A stretch of 64,000 bases of DNA, from the NCBI RefSeq assembly GCF_964019515.1, contig NZ_OZ026452.1:930001-994000 (forward strand). Direction: 5' to 3'. The position numbers and the translations under genes were made by a program. The notes beneath the pieces are model-generated. The model did no database searches and had not been told where the DNA came from. It saw only the letters and a list, made by a program, of their open reading frames with translations. Each line of letters starts with the position of its first letter. Positions within the stretch are counted from its first letter, which is position 1. This DNA comes from Serratia symbiotica (Periphyllus acericola). GTDB taxonomy: Bacteria; Pseudomonadota; Gammaproteobacteria; Enterobacterales; Enterobacteriaceae. Shown here one piece after another: positions 56,413-64,000 of this stretch.

Positions 56413-56676
56413 TTACTGCATTGCGTTGATACGTGCAGTCAAGTTTGACTTATGACGCGCTGCTTTGTTTTTGTGGAACAGTCCTTTAGCTGCCTGACGA
56501 TCCACAAGTGGTTGCATTACGGAGAATGCGTTTTGTGCTGCTTCTTTGTCGCCTGCTGCGATAGCCGCGTCTACCTTCTTGATAAAGGTACGCACCATTG
56601 AGCGACGGCTAGCATTGTGCTTGCGGCGTTTTTCAGACTGTATGGCGCGTTTCTTAGCTGATTTGATATTAGCCAG
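56413..56676 (-). CDS. rpsT: 30S ribosomal protein S20, apparent CTG start
   Basis: 87 residues, the same length as E. coli S20: [58 protein letters not shown]. The family starts at Met-Ala-Asn-Ile, and the codon before GCT AAT ATC is CTG (56674-56676). E. coli uses TTG here, itself a weak start used in autoregulation. An ATG exists only 26 codons in and would remove a conserved part. The call of a CTG start is by homology. Confidence 0.9.
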   Translation of the reverse strand: MANIKSAKKRAIQSEKRRKHNASRRSMVRTFIKKVDAAIAAGDKEAAQNAFSVMQPLVDRQAAKGLFHKNKAARHKSNLTARINAMQ

Positions 56677-57066
56677 GGTCTAACTCCCAAATATATTCTA
56701 CTGAGGACAATTCAAAGGACGAGCAGTATGCCCTTTTAACCTTCGTTTGTCAATGTATTTGTGCAAATAAGCACCGCTTGTACGGGCGGCACTTTCTACG
56801 CTGTGATGGCATAAGATTTTAACAGCTTAAGGCATGGAAATACAGTCTTTCCGCGAAAATTCGCCGAGGATTTGCTGCGATGAGCGCCAACTGCTGCTTG
56901 GGGGCGCTTATTGGCTTTAAGACGAAGGATAATTTGCGGCTAAGTCGTTTCACCCAACGATGATCCCCTGTATGGTATGCCTATTACATAAAGGCACTAA
57001 TCGCGGGTTAACCTTACCGACTGTACTAAGGTATAATTTGCCGATTTCCATTGTTTTGAGCCAGCT
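56677..57066. other. Intergenic region between rpsT and ribF
   Basis: 390 bp of divergent promoter region. It should contain rpsT promoters on the minus strand and a ribF promoter on the plus strand (57008-57037). No small gene is recognised. Confidence 0.55.
57008..57037 (+). promoter_or_regulatory. Predicted sigma-70 promoter of ribF
   Basis: A perfect TATAAT (57032-57037) with TTAACC 18 bp upstream as a weak -35, about 30 bp ahead of the ribF ATG. Confidence 0.5.
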
Positions 57067-57999
57067 ATGCAGCTAATTCGCGGCATCCACAATATTCAGG
57101 CGCGCCACCATGGTTGCGTGCTCACCATCGGTAATTTTGACGGCATACACCGAGGCCATCAGGCAGTGCTGGAGCAACTGAAGCAAGAGGGACAACGTCT
57201 TGGGTTGCCGGTCATGGTGATAATCTTTGAGCCGCAGCCGCTGGAAATGTTTGCAACGGATCAGGCACCAGCTCGCCTTACTCGTTTGCGTGATAAGGCG
57301 AAATACCTGGTGCAAGCGGGGGTAGACTACCTGCTGTGTGTCAAGTTTGATCCACGTTTCGCCGCCAACACCGCACAGGCGTTCATCGCTGAATTGCTGG
57401 TGGAGAAGCTGGGCGTTAAATTAATGATAGTCGGGGATGATTTTCGTTTTGGCGCAGGCCGCCAGGGCGATTTTATGCTATTGCAGCAGGCTGGGAAAGA
57501 ATACGGCTTCGAGGTGGTCAGCACATCGACCTTCCATGAAGGTGGGCAACGCATCAGCAGCACCGCCATTCGCCATGCCTTGGATGACGATGCCCTACCG
57601 CTGGCAGAAAATTTGCTGGGTCACCCGTACAGCATTTTTGGCCGAGTGGTGTACGGCGATGAACTGGGGCGCACCATTGGCTTTCCTACCGCCAATCTGC
57701 CGCTAAAACGTCTTGTGGCACCCGTGAAAGGAGTTTATGCGGTGGAGGTTTACGGCCTGGGGCCTGATCCGCTCCCCGGCGTGGCCAATATCGGCACGCG
57801 GCCGACCCTTGATGGTGTGTGCCAGCAGCTAGAAGTACATCTGCTCGATGTCACAATGGATCTTTATGGCCGTCATATTGACGTGGTACTCCGTATGAAA
57901 ATGCGCAACGAACAGCGTTTTGCTTCGCTCGATGCGCTTAAGCAGCAAATCGCCGATGATGTGGTGACAGCCCGGAAGTTCTTTGGGGTAAAAAAATGA
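57067..57999 (+). CDS. ribF: Bifunctional riboflavin kinase and FAD synthetase
   Basis: 310 residues (E. coli 313). The N-terminal FAD synthetase domain has the nucleotidyl-transferase motif GNFDGIHRGHQAVL (about 22) and ISSTAIRHAL. The C-terminal riboflavin kinase domain has GRTIGFPTANL and the GVANIGTRPT segment. It phosphorylates riboflavin to FMN and adenylates it to FAD. In E. coli ribF precedes ileS-lspA-fkpB-ispH. Here a 205-bp gap separates it from ileS. Intact. Confidence 0.96.
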   Translation: MQLIRGIHNIQARHHGCVLTIGNFDGIHRGHQAVLEQLKQEGQRLGLPVMVIIFEPQPLEMFATDQAPARLTRLRDKAKYLVQAGVDYLLCVKFDPRFAANTAQAFIAELLVEKLGVKLMIVGDDFRFGAGRQGDFMLLQQAGKEYGFEVVSTSTFHEGGQRISSTAIRHALDDDALPLAENLLGHPYSIFGRVVYGDELGRTIGFPTANLPLKRLVAPVKGVYAVEVYGLGPDPLPGVANIGTRPTLDGVCQQLEVHLLDVTMDLYGRHIDVVLRMKMRNEQRFASLDALKQQIADDVVTARKFFGVKK

Positions 58000-58050
58000 G
58001 TTTAATCGTTTACCCTAGTGAACGGGCATTAAGTAAGCGATCTGGGTGAG

Positions 58051-58071
58051 AAATCTGCCTAAAGCAGATTT
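58051..58071 (+). other. Hairpin in the ribF-ileS gap
   Basis: AAATCTGC / GCAGATTT (8-bp stem, 5-nt loop). A second smaller hairpin GGCCCA / TGGGCC lies near 58106. The gap is longer than in E. coli. No T tract of terminator length follows. Confidence 0.5.
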
Positions 58072-58204
58072 GCACGCTGCTTGCAGTAGCTCCGTAATGA
58101 ATGAGGCCCACATGATGGGCCGAATAGTCAGGCAACCAACTAACAAAGAAAGATGTAACTTGAAATATCATCGGTAAATAGCCAAAAGCGGAAATAAGAA
58201 TCTC

Positions 58205-61021
58205 ATGAGTGACTACAAGAATACCCTGAACTTGCCGGAAACAGGGTTCCCAATGCGCGGCGATCTAGCCAAGCGTGAGCCTGGCATGCTGCAATGTTGG
58301 TATGAACAGGATCTGTACGGGATGATCCGTACTGCTAAAAATGGCAAAAAAATCTTTATGTTGCATGATGGCCCGCCGTATGCGAATGGCAGTATTCATA
58401 TTGGTCACTCGGTTAACAAAATTCTCAAAGACATTATCATCAAGTCGAAAGGGTTGGCTGGTTTCGATTCACCCTATATTCCAGGCTGGGACTGCCATGG
58501 CCTGCCGATTGAATTGACGGTTGAGCAGTTGTGCGGCAAGCCGGGCGAAAAGCTGAGCGCGGCCGAGTTCCGCCAAAAATGCCGTGAATACGCCGCTGAA
58601 CAGGTTGAAGGCCAGAAGAAGGACTTCATCCGCCTGGGCGTGCTTGGCGACTGGGAACGCCCGTACTTGACCATGGACTTCAAAACCGAAGCCAACATTA
58701 TCCGCGCGCTGGGCAAGATCATCAGCAATGGCCACTTGTTGAAAGGTGCCAAGCCGGTGCATTGGTGTACCGATTGCGGCTCCTCCCTGGCGGAAGCGGA
58801 AGTAGAATATTACGACAAAACCTCTCCATCGATCGATGTGGTGTTTCACGCGGTTGATGCTGCTACGGTCGCGGCAAAGTTCGGCGTAAGCAACTTCAGC
58901 GGTTCCATCTCGCTGGTGATCTGGACCACCACCCCATGGACGCTGCCCGCTAACCGCGCTATTTCGCTGCACCCTGATTTTAGCTACCAACTGGTGCAAG
59001 TCGATGGTCAGTGCCTGATCCTGGTGGCCGAACTGGTGGAAAGCGTGATGAAACGCGCTGACATCACCGAATGGACGCTGCTTGGTAGCTGCAAAGGTGC
59101 CGATTTGACGTTGCTGCGTTTCCAGCATCCGTTTATGAGCTTCGACGTGCCAGCGATCCCTGGTGAGCATGTGACGCTAGATGCGGGTACTGGTGCGGTG
59201 CATACCGCCGGTGGTCATGGCCCGGACGACTTCGTTATCAGCCAGAAATATGGCCTGGAGATCGCCAACCCGGTGGGGCCGAAGGGTTGCTACCTGACAG
59301 GCACTCACCCGCTGCTGGACGGTAAGTTCGTGTTCAAGGTTAATGAGCTGATCGTCGATCTGCTGTGTGAGAAAGGCGCGCTGCTGCATGGGGAAAACAT
59401 TGTGCACAGCTACCCCTGCTGCTGGCGCCATAAAACGCCGCTCATCTTCCGCACCACGCAACAATGGTTTATCAGCATGGATCAAAAGGGGCTGCGTCAG
59501 CAGTCGCTAGAAGAGATCAAAGGCGTGCGTTGGATCCCAGACTGGGGAAAGGCGCGCATCGAAACCATGTTGGCCAACCGCCCGGACTGGTGCATCTCTC
59601 GTCAGCGCACCTGGGGAGTGCCGATGTCATTGTGGGTGCATAAAGACACCGAGCAGTTGCACCCGCGTAGCGTAGAACTGATGGAAGAAGTGGCCAAGCG
59701 TATAGAGCAGAGCGGTATTCAGGCGTGGTGGGATTTGGACGCAGCCGATATCCTCGGTGCCGACGCTGCTGATTACCAGAAAGTGCCGGATACCTTGGAC
59801 GTCTGGTTCGACTCCGGCTCGACTCATGCTTCGGTGGTAGACGTGCGCCCTGAGTTTCACGGCCACAGCGCCGATATTTACTTGGAAGGATCTGACCAAC
59901 ATCGCGGCTGGTTTATGTCATCGCTGATGATTTCCACCGCAATGAAAGGCAAAGCCCCTTACAGGGAGGTGCTGACTCACGGCTTTACCGTTGATGGTCA
60001 GGGGCGCAAGATGTCCAAATCGATCGGTAACACCGTCAGCCCGAAAGAGGTTATGAATAAACTGGGCGGCGATATCCTGCGTTTGTGGGTGGCGTCTACC
60101 GATTACACCGGCGAAATCGCGGTATCCGATGAGATCCTCAAGCGTGCAGCCGATTCTTACCGCCGTATCCGCAACACCGCGCGTTTCCTGCTGGCCAACT
60201 TGAACGGGTTCGAACCCAGTATCGACTGCGTGGCACCGGAAGAGATGGTGGTACTGGATCGCTGGGCGATTGGCCGTGCGCTGGCAGCGCAGCAGGATAT
60301 CGAACAGGCTTACGCCAATTACGATTTCCACGAAGTAGTGCAACGTCTGATGCAGTTCTGCTCGGTTGAAATGGGATCCTTCTATTTGGATATCATCAAA
60401 GATCGTCAGTACACCGCCAAGCGTGACAGCATCGCCCGTCGTAGCTGCCAGACCGCGCTATTCCACATTGCGGAAGCACTGGTGCGCTGGATGGCACCGA
60501 TCATGTCGTTCACCGCCGATGAAATTTGGGGCTTCCTGCCAGGCAAACGCGCGCAGTACGTATTTACTGAAGAGTGGTACAGCGGCCTATTCGCTCTGGC
60601 GGAAGGAGAAAATATGAACGATGCTTTCTGGGCTGAGCTGCTTAAGGTGCGCGGCGAAGTGAACAAGCTTCTGGAGCAGGCGCGCGCCGACAAACGCCTC
60701 GGCAGCCCGCTGGAGGCGGCGGTGACCCTGTACGCCGACAGCGAACTGGCAGAGCGGCTGAATAGCCTACAAGACGAACTGCGCTTTGTGCTGCTGACTT
60801 CTGCCGCGCATGTTGCACCGTTGGCAGATGCACCAGTGGATGCTCAGGCTACCGAATTGCTGAAGGGGCTAAAAATTGCCGTTACCACCGCTGAAGGTAA
60901 AAAGTGCCCGCGTTGCTGGCATTACACCACCGATATCGGCTTGGTGGCGGCACACACAGACATCTGCGGCCGCTGTGTGACCAACGTATCCGGCGACGGC
61001 GAAAAGCGTAACTATGCCTGA
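58205..61021 (+). CDS. ileS: Isoleucyl-tRNA synthetase
   Basis: 938 residues, equal to E. coli IleS. Class I motifs HIGH ([11 protein letters not shown], about 64) and KMSKS ([10 protein letters not shown], about 602) are intact. The CP1 editing domain includes [13 protein letters not shown]. The C-terminal zinc cluster has KCPRCWHY and ICGRCVTN. It charges tRNA-Ile and edits valine. The lspA start follows after 14 bp. Confidence 0.98.
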   Translation: MSDYKNTLNLPETGFPMRGDLAKREPGMLQCWYEQDLYGMIRTAKNGKKIFMLHDGPPYANGSIHIGHSVNKILKDIIIKSKGLAGFDSPYIPGWDCHGLPIELTVEQLCGKPGEKLSAAEFRQKCREYAAEQVEGQKKDFIRLGVLGDWERPYLTMDFKTEANIIRALGKIISNGHLLKGAKPVHWCTDCGSSLAEAEVEYYDKTSPSIDVVFHAVDAATVAAKFGVSNFSGSISLVIWTTTPWTLPANRAISLHPDFSYQLVQVDGQCLILVAELVESVMKRADITEWTLLGSCKGADLTLLRFQHPFMSFDVPAIPGEHVTLDAGTGAVHTAGGHGPDDFVISQKYGLEIANPVGPKGCYLTGTHPLLDGKFVFKVNELIVDLLCEKGALLHGENIVHSYPCCWRHKTPLIFRTTQQWFISMDQKGLRQQSLEEIKGVRWIPDWGKARIETMLANRPDWCISRQRTWGVPMSLWVHKDTEQLHPRSVELMEEVAKRIEQSGIQAWWDLDAADILGADAADYQKVPDTLDVWFDSGSTHASVVDVRPEFHGHSADIYLEGSDQHRGWFMSSLMISTAMKGKAPYREVLTHGFTVDGQGRKMSKSIGNTVSPKEVMNKLGGDILRLWVASTDYTGEIAVSDEILKRAADSYRRIRNTARFLLANLNGFEPSIDCVAPEEMVVLDRWAIGRALAAQQDIEQAYANYDFHEVVQRLMQFCSVEMGSFYLDIIKDRQYTAKRDSIARRSCQTALFHIAEALVRWMAPIMSFTADEIWGFLPGKRAQYVFTEEWYSGLFALAEGENMNDAFWAELLKVRGEVNKLLEQARADKRLGSPLEAAVTLYADSELAERLNSLQDELRFVLLTSAAHVAPLADAPVDAQATELLKGLKIAVTTAEGKKCPRCWHYTTDIGLVAAHTDICGRCVTNVSGDGEKRNYA

Positions 61022-61035
61022 GCATCCAATACCTC

Positions 61036-61545
61036 ATGAGTAAATTAATCTGTTCGAATGGCTTACGCTGGCTGTGGGTGGTATTGGTAGTACTGGTGCT
61101 GGATTTCGTTAGCAAGCAGTGGGTGCTCAGCTACTTGGTGCTGGGCCAGTCCGAACCGTTGATGCCATGGTTCAATTTGTTCTATGCCCGTAACTACGGT
61201 GCTGCGTTCAGTTTCCTGGCCGATCATGGTGGCTGGCAGCGCTGGTTCTTTACTGGTATCGCCATCGCTATCGTGGCGGTACTGCTGGTGATGATGTACC
61301 GCAGCAGCGCGCAGCAGAAGCTAAACAATATCGCCTATGCTTTCATCATCGGTGGCGCGCTCGGCAACATGTTCGATCGCCTATGGGACGGTTTTGTAGT
61401 CGACTTTATCGATTTTTATATCGGCAGCTGGCATTACCCAACTTTCAACCTAGCGGATAGCTTTATCTGCGTGGGGGCGGCGATGATCGTGTTGGAAGGT
61501 TTCCTGTCGCCAGCGAACCAACGCGCAAATAAAAAAGGTGAGTAA
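61036..61545 (+). CDS. lspA: Signal peptidase II (prolipoprotein signal peptidase)
   Basis: 169 residues with four membrane helices. The aspartic protease residues lie in VVDFIDFY (about 122) and FNLADSFI (about 141). Other conserved blocks are NYGAAFSFL and [10 protein letters not shown]. It cleaves lipoprotein signal peptides after Lgt. The gene lies between ileS and fkpB, the usual operon order. Intact. Confidence 0.96.
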   Translation: MSKLICSNGLRWLWVVLVVLVLDFVSKQWVLSYLVLGQSEPLMPWFNLFYARNYGAAFSFLADHGGWQRWFFTGIAIAIVAVLLVMMYRSSAQQKLNNIAYAFIIGGALGNMFDRLWDGFVVDFIDFYIGSWHYPTFNLADSFICVGAAMIVLEGFLSPANQRANKKGE

Positions 61546-61546
61546 T

Positions 61547-62017
61547 ATGGCGGTTCAGGTTATCGCTGGCAGTGCAGTTCTGGTCCACTTTACGCTGAAA
61601 CTGGAGGATGGCGCGATCGCCGATTCTACCCGCAGCAGCGGCAAACCGGCGCTGTTCCGCCTGGGTGACGGCAGCCTGTCGGCACCGCTAGAAGAGCAAC
61701 TGCTCGGTTTGCATGTAGGTGACACATACACTTTTACCTTACCGCCGCAAGCGGCCTTCGGCGTAGAGAACCCTGATCTGATCCAGTTCTTTTCACCCCG
61801 CGACTTTGCGGAAATCGGCGTGCCGGAGGTAGGCACCATCATGCTGTTTACCGCTATTGATGGTAGTGAAATGCCGGGCGTGGTACGTGCAGTGGTGGAA
61901 GATTCGATCACTGTTGATTTCAACCATCGATTGGCAGGCCACCCGGTGACCTTCGATATCGAAGTGCTGGCGATTGACCCACAGCAGGAGGCGACGCATG
62001 CAAATATTGCTGGCTAA
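61547..62017 (+). CDS. fkpB: FkpB (SlpA), FKBP-type peptidyl-prolyl isomerase
   Basis: 156 residues from ATG at 61547 ([22 protein letters not shown]); GTG at 61538 would add three. E. coli FkpB has 149. FKBP core residues in [19 protein letters not shown] and the inserted flap domain are present ([19 protein letters not shown]). The tail THANIAG extends past the E. coli end and overlaps the ispH start by 20 nt. It assists membrane-associated protein folding, perhaps with FkpA-like overlap. Confidence 0.93.
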   Translation: MAVQVIAGSAVLVHFTLKLEDGAIADSTRSSGKPALFRLGDGSLSAPLEEQLLGLHVGDTYTFTLPPQAAFGVENPDLIQFFSPRDFAEIGVPEVGTIMLFTAIDGSEMPGVVRAVVEDSITVDFNHRLAGHPVTFDIEVLAIDPQQEATHANIAG

Positions 62018-62972
62018 TCCACGTGGCTTCTGCGCCGGTGTCGATCGTGCGATCAGTATCGTTGAGCGTGCTTTGGAGCTTTACGGCGCGCCAATCTATG
62101 TGCGGCATGAAGTGGTACACAACCGCTATGTGGTCCACAGCCTGCGCGAGCGCGGCGCGGTGTTTATTGAAGAGATATCCGAAGTGCCGGACCGGTCGAT
62201 TCTGATCTTCTCAGCACACGGGGTATCTCAGGCGGTGCGCGCCGAAGCCAAGGCGCGTGATTTGACCATTGTATTTGACGCCACCTGCCCGCTGGTGACC
62301 AAGGTGCATATGGAGGTGGCACGCGCCAGCCGCCGTGGTACCGAGGCCATCCTGATTGGCCATGCCGGTCATCCAGAAGTGGAAGGCACCATGGGCCAGT
62401 ACAGCAACCTGCAAGGCGGCATTTACCTGGTGGAATCGCCGAAAGATGTATGGCAGTTGCAGGTGAAAGATGAAAATAATTTGTGCTTCATGACCCAGAC
62501 CACGCTCTCGGTGGACGATACCTCAGACGTGATCGACGCTTTACGTCAGCGTTTCCCCAGCATCATCGGGCCGCGTAAGGATGATATCTGTTACGCTACT
62601 ACTAACCGCCAGGAAGCCGTGCGTAATCTGGCTGATGATGCGGATGCGGTGTTGGTGGTGGGATCAAAGAACTCCTCCAACTCCAACCGTCTGGCAGAAC
62701 TGGCCCAACGCGTCGGCAAACCTACCTATCTGATCGACTCTGCGTCGGATATTCAGGAAGCCTGGCTGAGCCAGGTTCGCAACATCGGCGTCACCGCTGG
62801 CGCTTCTGCACCTGACGTGCTGGTGCAGGAGGTGATCAGCCGCCTGAAAGCGCTGGGCTGTAAGGAGGTGCATGAAATCAGCGGCCGTGAAGAAAACATC
62901 GTGTTTGAAGTCCCTAAAGAGCTGCGTGTGGATATCAGGCAGGCGTTGTTGAATAAATCTGATTTGGAATAA
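61998..62972 (+). CDS. ispH: IspH, HMBPP reductase, C-terminal codons supplied by an IS-derived palindrome
   Basis: 324 residues from ATG at 61998 (E. coli 316). It makes IPP and DMAPP from HMBPP in the MEP pathway. The three [4Fe-4S] cysteines are in [10 protein letters not shown] (12), DATCPLVTK (96) and [10 protein letters not shown] (197); the catalytic Glu is in HPEVEGTMG (about 126). The E. coli end VDIREVD is here VDIR followed by [10 protein letters not shown], read from the palindrome at 62942-63025. The core is complete, so activity is likely. Confidence 0.95.
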   Translation: MQILLANPRGFCAGVDRAISIVERALELYGAPIYVRHEVVHNRYVVHSLRERGAVFIEEISEVPDRSILIFSAHGVSQAVRAEAKARDLTIVFDATCPLVTKVHMEVARASRRGTEAILIGHAGHPEVEGTMGQYSNLQGGIYLVESPKDVWQLQVKDENNLCFMTQTTLSVDDTSDVIDALRQRFPSIIGPRKDDICYATTNRQEAVRNLADDADAVLVVGSKNSSNSNRLAELAQRVGKPTYLIDSASDIQEAWLSQVRNIGVTAGASAPDVLVQEVISRLKALGCKEVHEISGREENIVFEVPKELRVDIRQALLNKSDLE

Positions 62973-63025
62973 AGAGTCCCATGCATGGGACTCTTTATTC
63001 CAAATCAGATTTATTCAACAACGCC
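62942..63025. repeat. 84-bp perfect palindrome of two fused IS903-group right ends
   Basis: Two 42-bp arms (GGCGTTGTTGAATAAATCTG onward, through AATAAAGAGTCCCATG) are exact reverse complements with no loop. Each arm matches the right end of the full IS copies apart from a few bases. Flanking 9-mers tatcaggca and tgtcaggtg share 6 of 9 positions, perhaps a decayed target duplication. The extreme stem with short T runs could also terminate ispH transcription. Confidence 0.95.
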
Positions 63026-63454
63026 TGTCAGGTGGCCAATTTAACCAACACCAGGGAAAACAGTTCCAGCCAGACCGTGGATGCAAAAGTCGCTGCTGGC
63101 CAGGCTACCCCCTACTTTTCTTTCAAACTTATCTTCGCAAACGCGGAAATGTGACCTTGGACATCAGTCTCCCCCTGAGCCGCGACCACATGCACAGCAC
63201 CTACCACAGCGTAAAACAGCAAACGAGGATTTTTGCCAGCAAGGGCAATGATAATATCCGCGTAAGTGCACATAGCCAATTCAATGGGGCATTGACACGT
63301 TAGATGGCCAGCGCTGGCTGGCATAAAGCGATCTTTGCAATAGACCAACGAGACCGAATTAACGGTGCTTGCAGTTGGCAAGATTAGAGCCTATCCCTGC
63401 AGGTGTAGGCTCTAAGAATAACCGCCGCGTGCAGCATTCACTGATCGCTTAAAT
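63026..63454. other. Unassigned region between ispH and mogA
   Basis: 430 bp without an intact gene. The plus strand has short open blocks such as TVDAKVAAGQATPYFSF and NVTLDISLPLSRDHMHS in different frames. They look like decayed coding sequence, but I cannot assign a family. A small repeat agcctatccctgcaggtgt near 63390 resembles the end of repeat B. Confidence 0.45.
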
Positions 63455-64000
63455 TTAGAGGGTTATCTCGCGATACGCGTTCTTAGGACGAAATGCGACC
63501 ACCACCGCACCACGCGTTTCCACATAAGATCCTTCGAGCAGTTGGATGCCATAAGGCACGCTGGCAAAGATACCGTGCACTCGCGTATTACCCTGCTCAT
63601 CCTTCACTCCTTCCAACGTTTGCTTGATCGCTTTCGGTTGCCCAGGTAGATTAATAATCTACGCCTGCTGGCGGATCGCACCTACCTGACGTGAAAGAAT
63701 TGCTGTTGGCACATAATGCAGGCTGATTTGGCGCATTTGCTCGCCAAAGCAGGGCATCAGGCGATCGGCGACCGCCAAGGGTAGCATAGTGGGTCACATC
63801 ACGGGGTGCCGGGCCGGTGCCGCCGGTGGTTAGCATCAGATGGCAACCCAGCTGATCTACCAGTTCGCAGAGCATTTGTTCAATACGCCGCTGTTCATCG
63901 GGGATCAAGCGAGTTTCCAGCTTGAACGGCATCGCCAGTGCAACGCTCAACCCCGCTTCCAACGCCGGAATGCCTTTATCCTGGTAAACGCCGCCGCAAG
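63455..64000 (-). pseudogene. mogA: MogA molybdopterin adenylyltransferase, broken and cut by the window edge
   Basis: The visible part starts GVYQDKGIPALE and continues MPFKLETRLIPDEQRRIEQM and HLMLTTGGTGPAPRDVT (with GGTG, the MPT-binding loop). A frameshift follows near 63770. A TAG interrupts the QALIINLPGQ segment near 63660. The end VKDEQGNTRVHGIFASVPYG to VVAFRPKNAYRE is recognisable. MogA adenylates molybdopterin before molybdate insertion, so Mo-enzyme activity is probably lost. Confidence 0.9.

Noticed and set aside
58469..59170. 233-codon minus-strand open frame opposite ileS
   Set aside because: Shadow of a highly conserved synthetase gene; no independent evidence for coding.

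Overview
The window is a stretch of a gammaproteobacterial (Enterobacterales, Yersiniaceae-like) chromosome in active decay. The intact genes resemble those of Serratia and E. coli closely. They are interspersed with pseudogenes broken by nonsense codons, frameshifts and deletions, and with five copies of one IS5-family (IS903-group) insertion sequence. This pattern fits a recently host-restricted symbiont such as Serratia symbiotica. That assignment is inference from recalled protein similarity and gene order; no database search was possible.

Layout. 1-4.7 kb: lon (first codons only), clpX, clpP, tig and bolA, all on the minus strand. 5.0-17.6 kb: yajG (pseudogene), ampG, the complete cyoABCDE operon, yajR, yajQ (pseudogene), panE, yajL and thiI, in the usual enterobacterial order. 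17.8-31.3 kb: IS copies 1-3 enclose an accessory segment with ybjN, the ruined art arginine-transport operon, a cspD stub, ruined macAB, ybjX and ruined lysO. 31.3-34.4 kb: a glpK 3' fragment, ruined emrD and intact fpr. 34.8-44.4 kb: tldD, ruined yhdP, rng, ruined maf (yhdE) and mreDCB. 45-48 kb: IS copy 4, a speA 5' stub and metK. 48.2-51.3 kb: mrcB and an hrpB 3' fragment. 51.3-56.7 kb: IS copy 5, dnaK-dnaJ, gutted nhaR and rpsT. 57-63 kb: ribF-ileS-lspA-fkpB-ispH. The end holds an 84-bp perfect palindrome made of IS ends, unassigned sequence and a broken mogA.

What is kept and lost. Retained genes serve protein quality control (clpXP, lon, tig, dnaKJ), aerobic respiration (cyo), translation and RNA (ileS, rpsT, rng, thiI), cofactors (panE, ribF, ispH, metK), envelope synthesis (mrcB, mreBCD, lspA, ampG) and redox (fpr). 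Lost functions are mostly transport, efflux and regulation: arginine uptake (art), arginine decarboxylase (speA), glycerol kinase (glpK), lysine export (lysO), macrolide and drug efflux (macAB, emrD), Na+ response (nhaR) and molybdenum cofactor (mogA). 

The most unusual signals are these. All five IS copies share the same in-frame amber codon and the same loss of the catalytic glutamate, and each sits at a synteny breakpoint without a target duplication. The palindrome donates new C-terminal codons to ispH. artP and artI are fused in frame by a deletion. A deletion fuses the mreC end to the mreD start. A TGA near the start of mrcB leaves only the short PBP1b form. rpsT appears to start with CTG. 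No CRISPR array, tRNA, rRNA or candidate new defence system was found.
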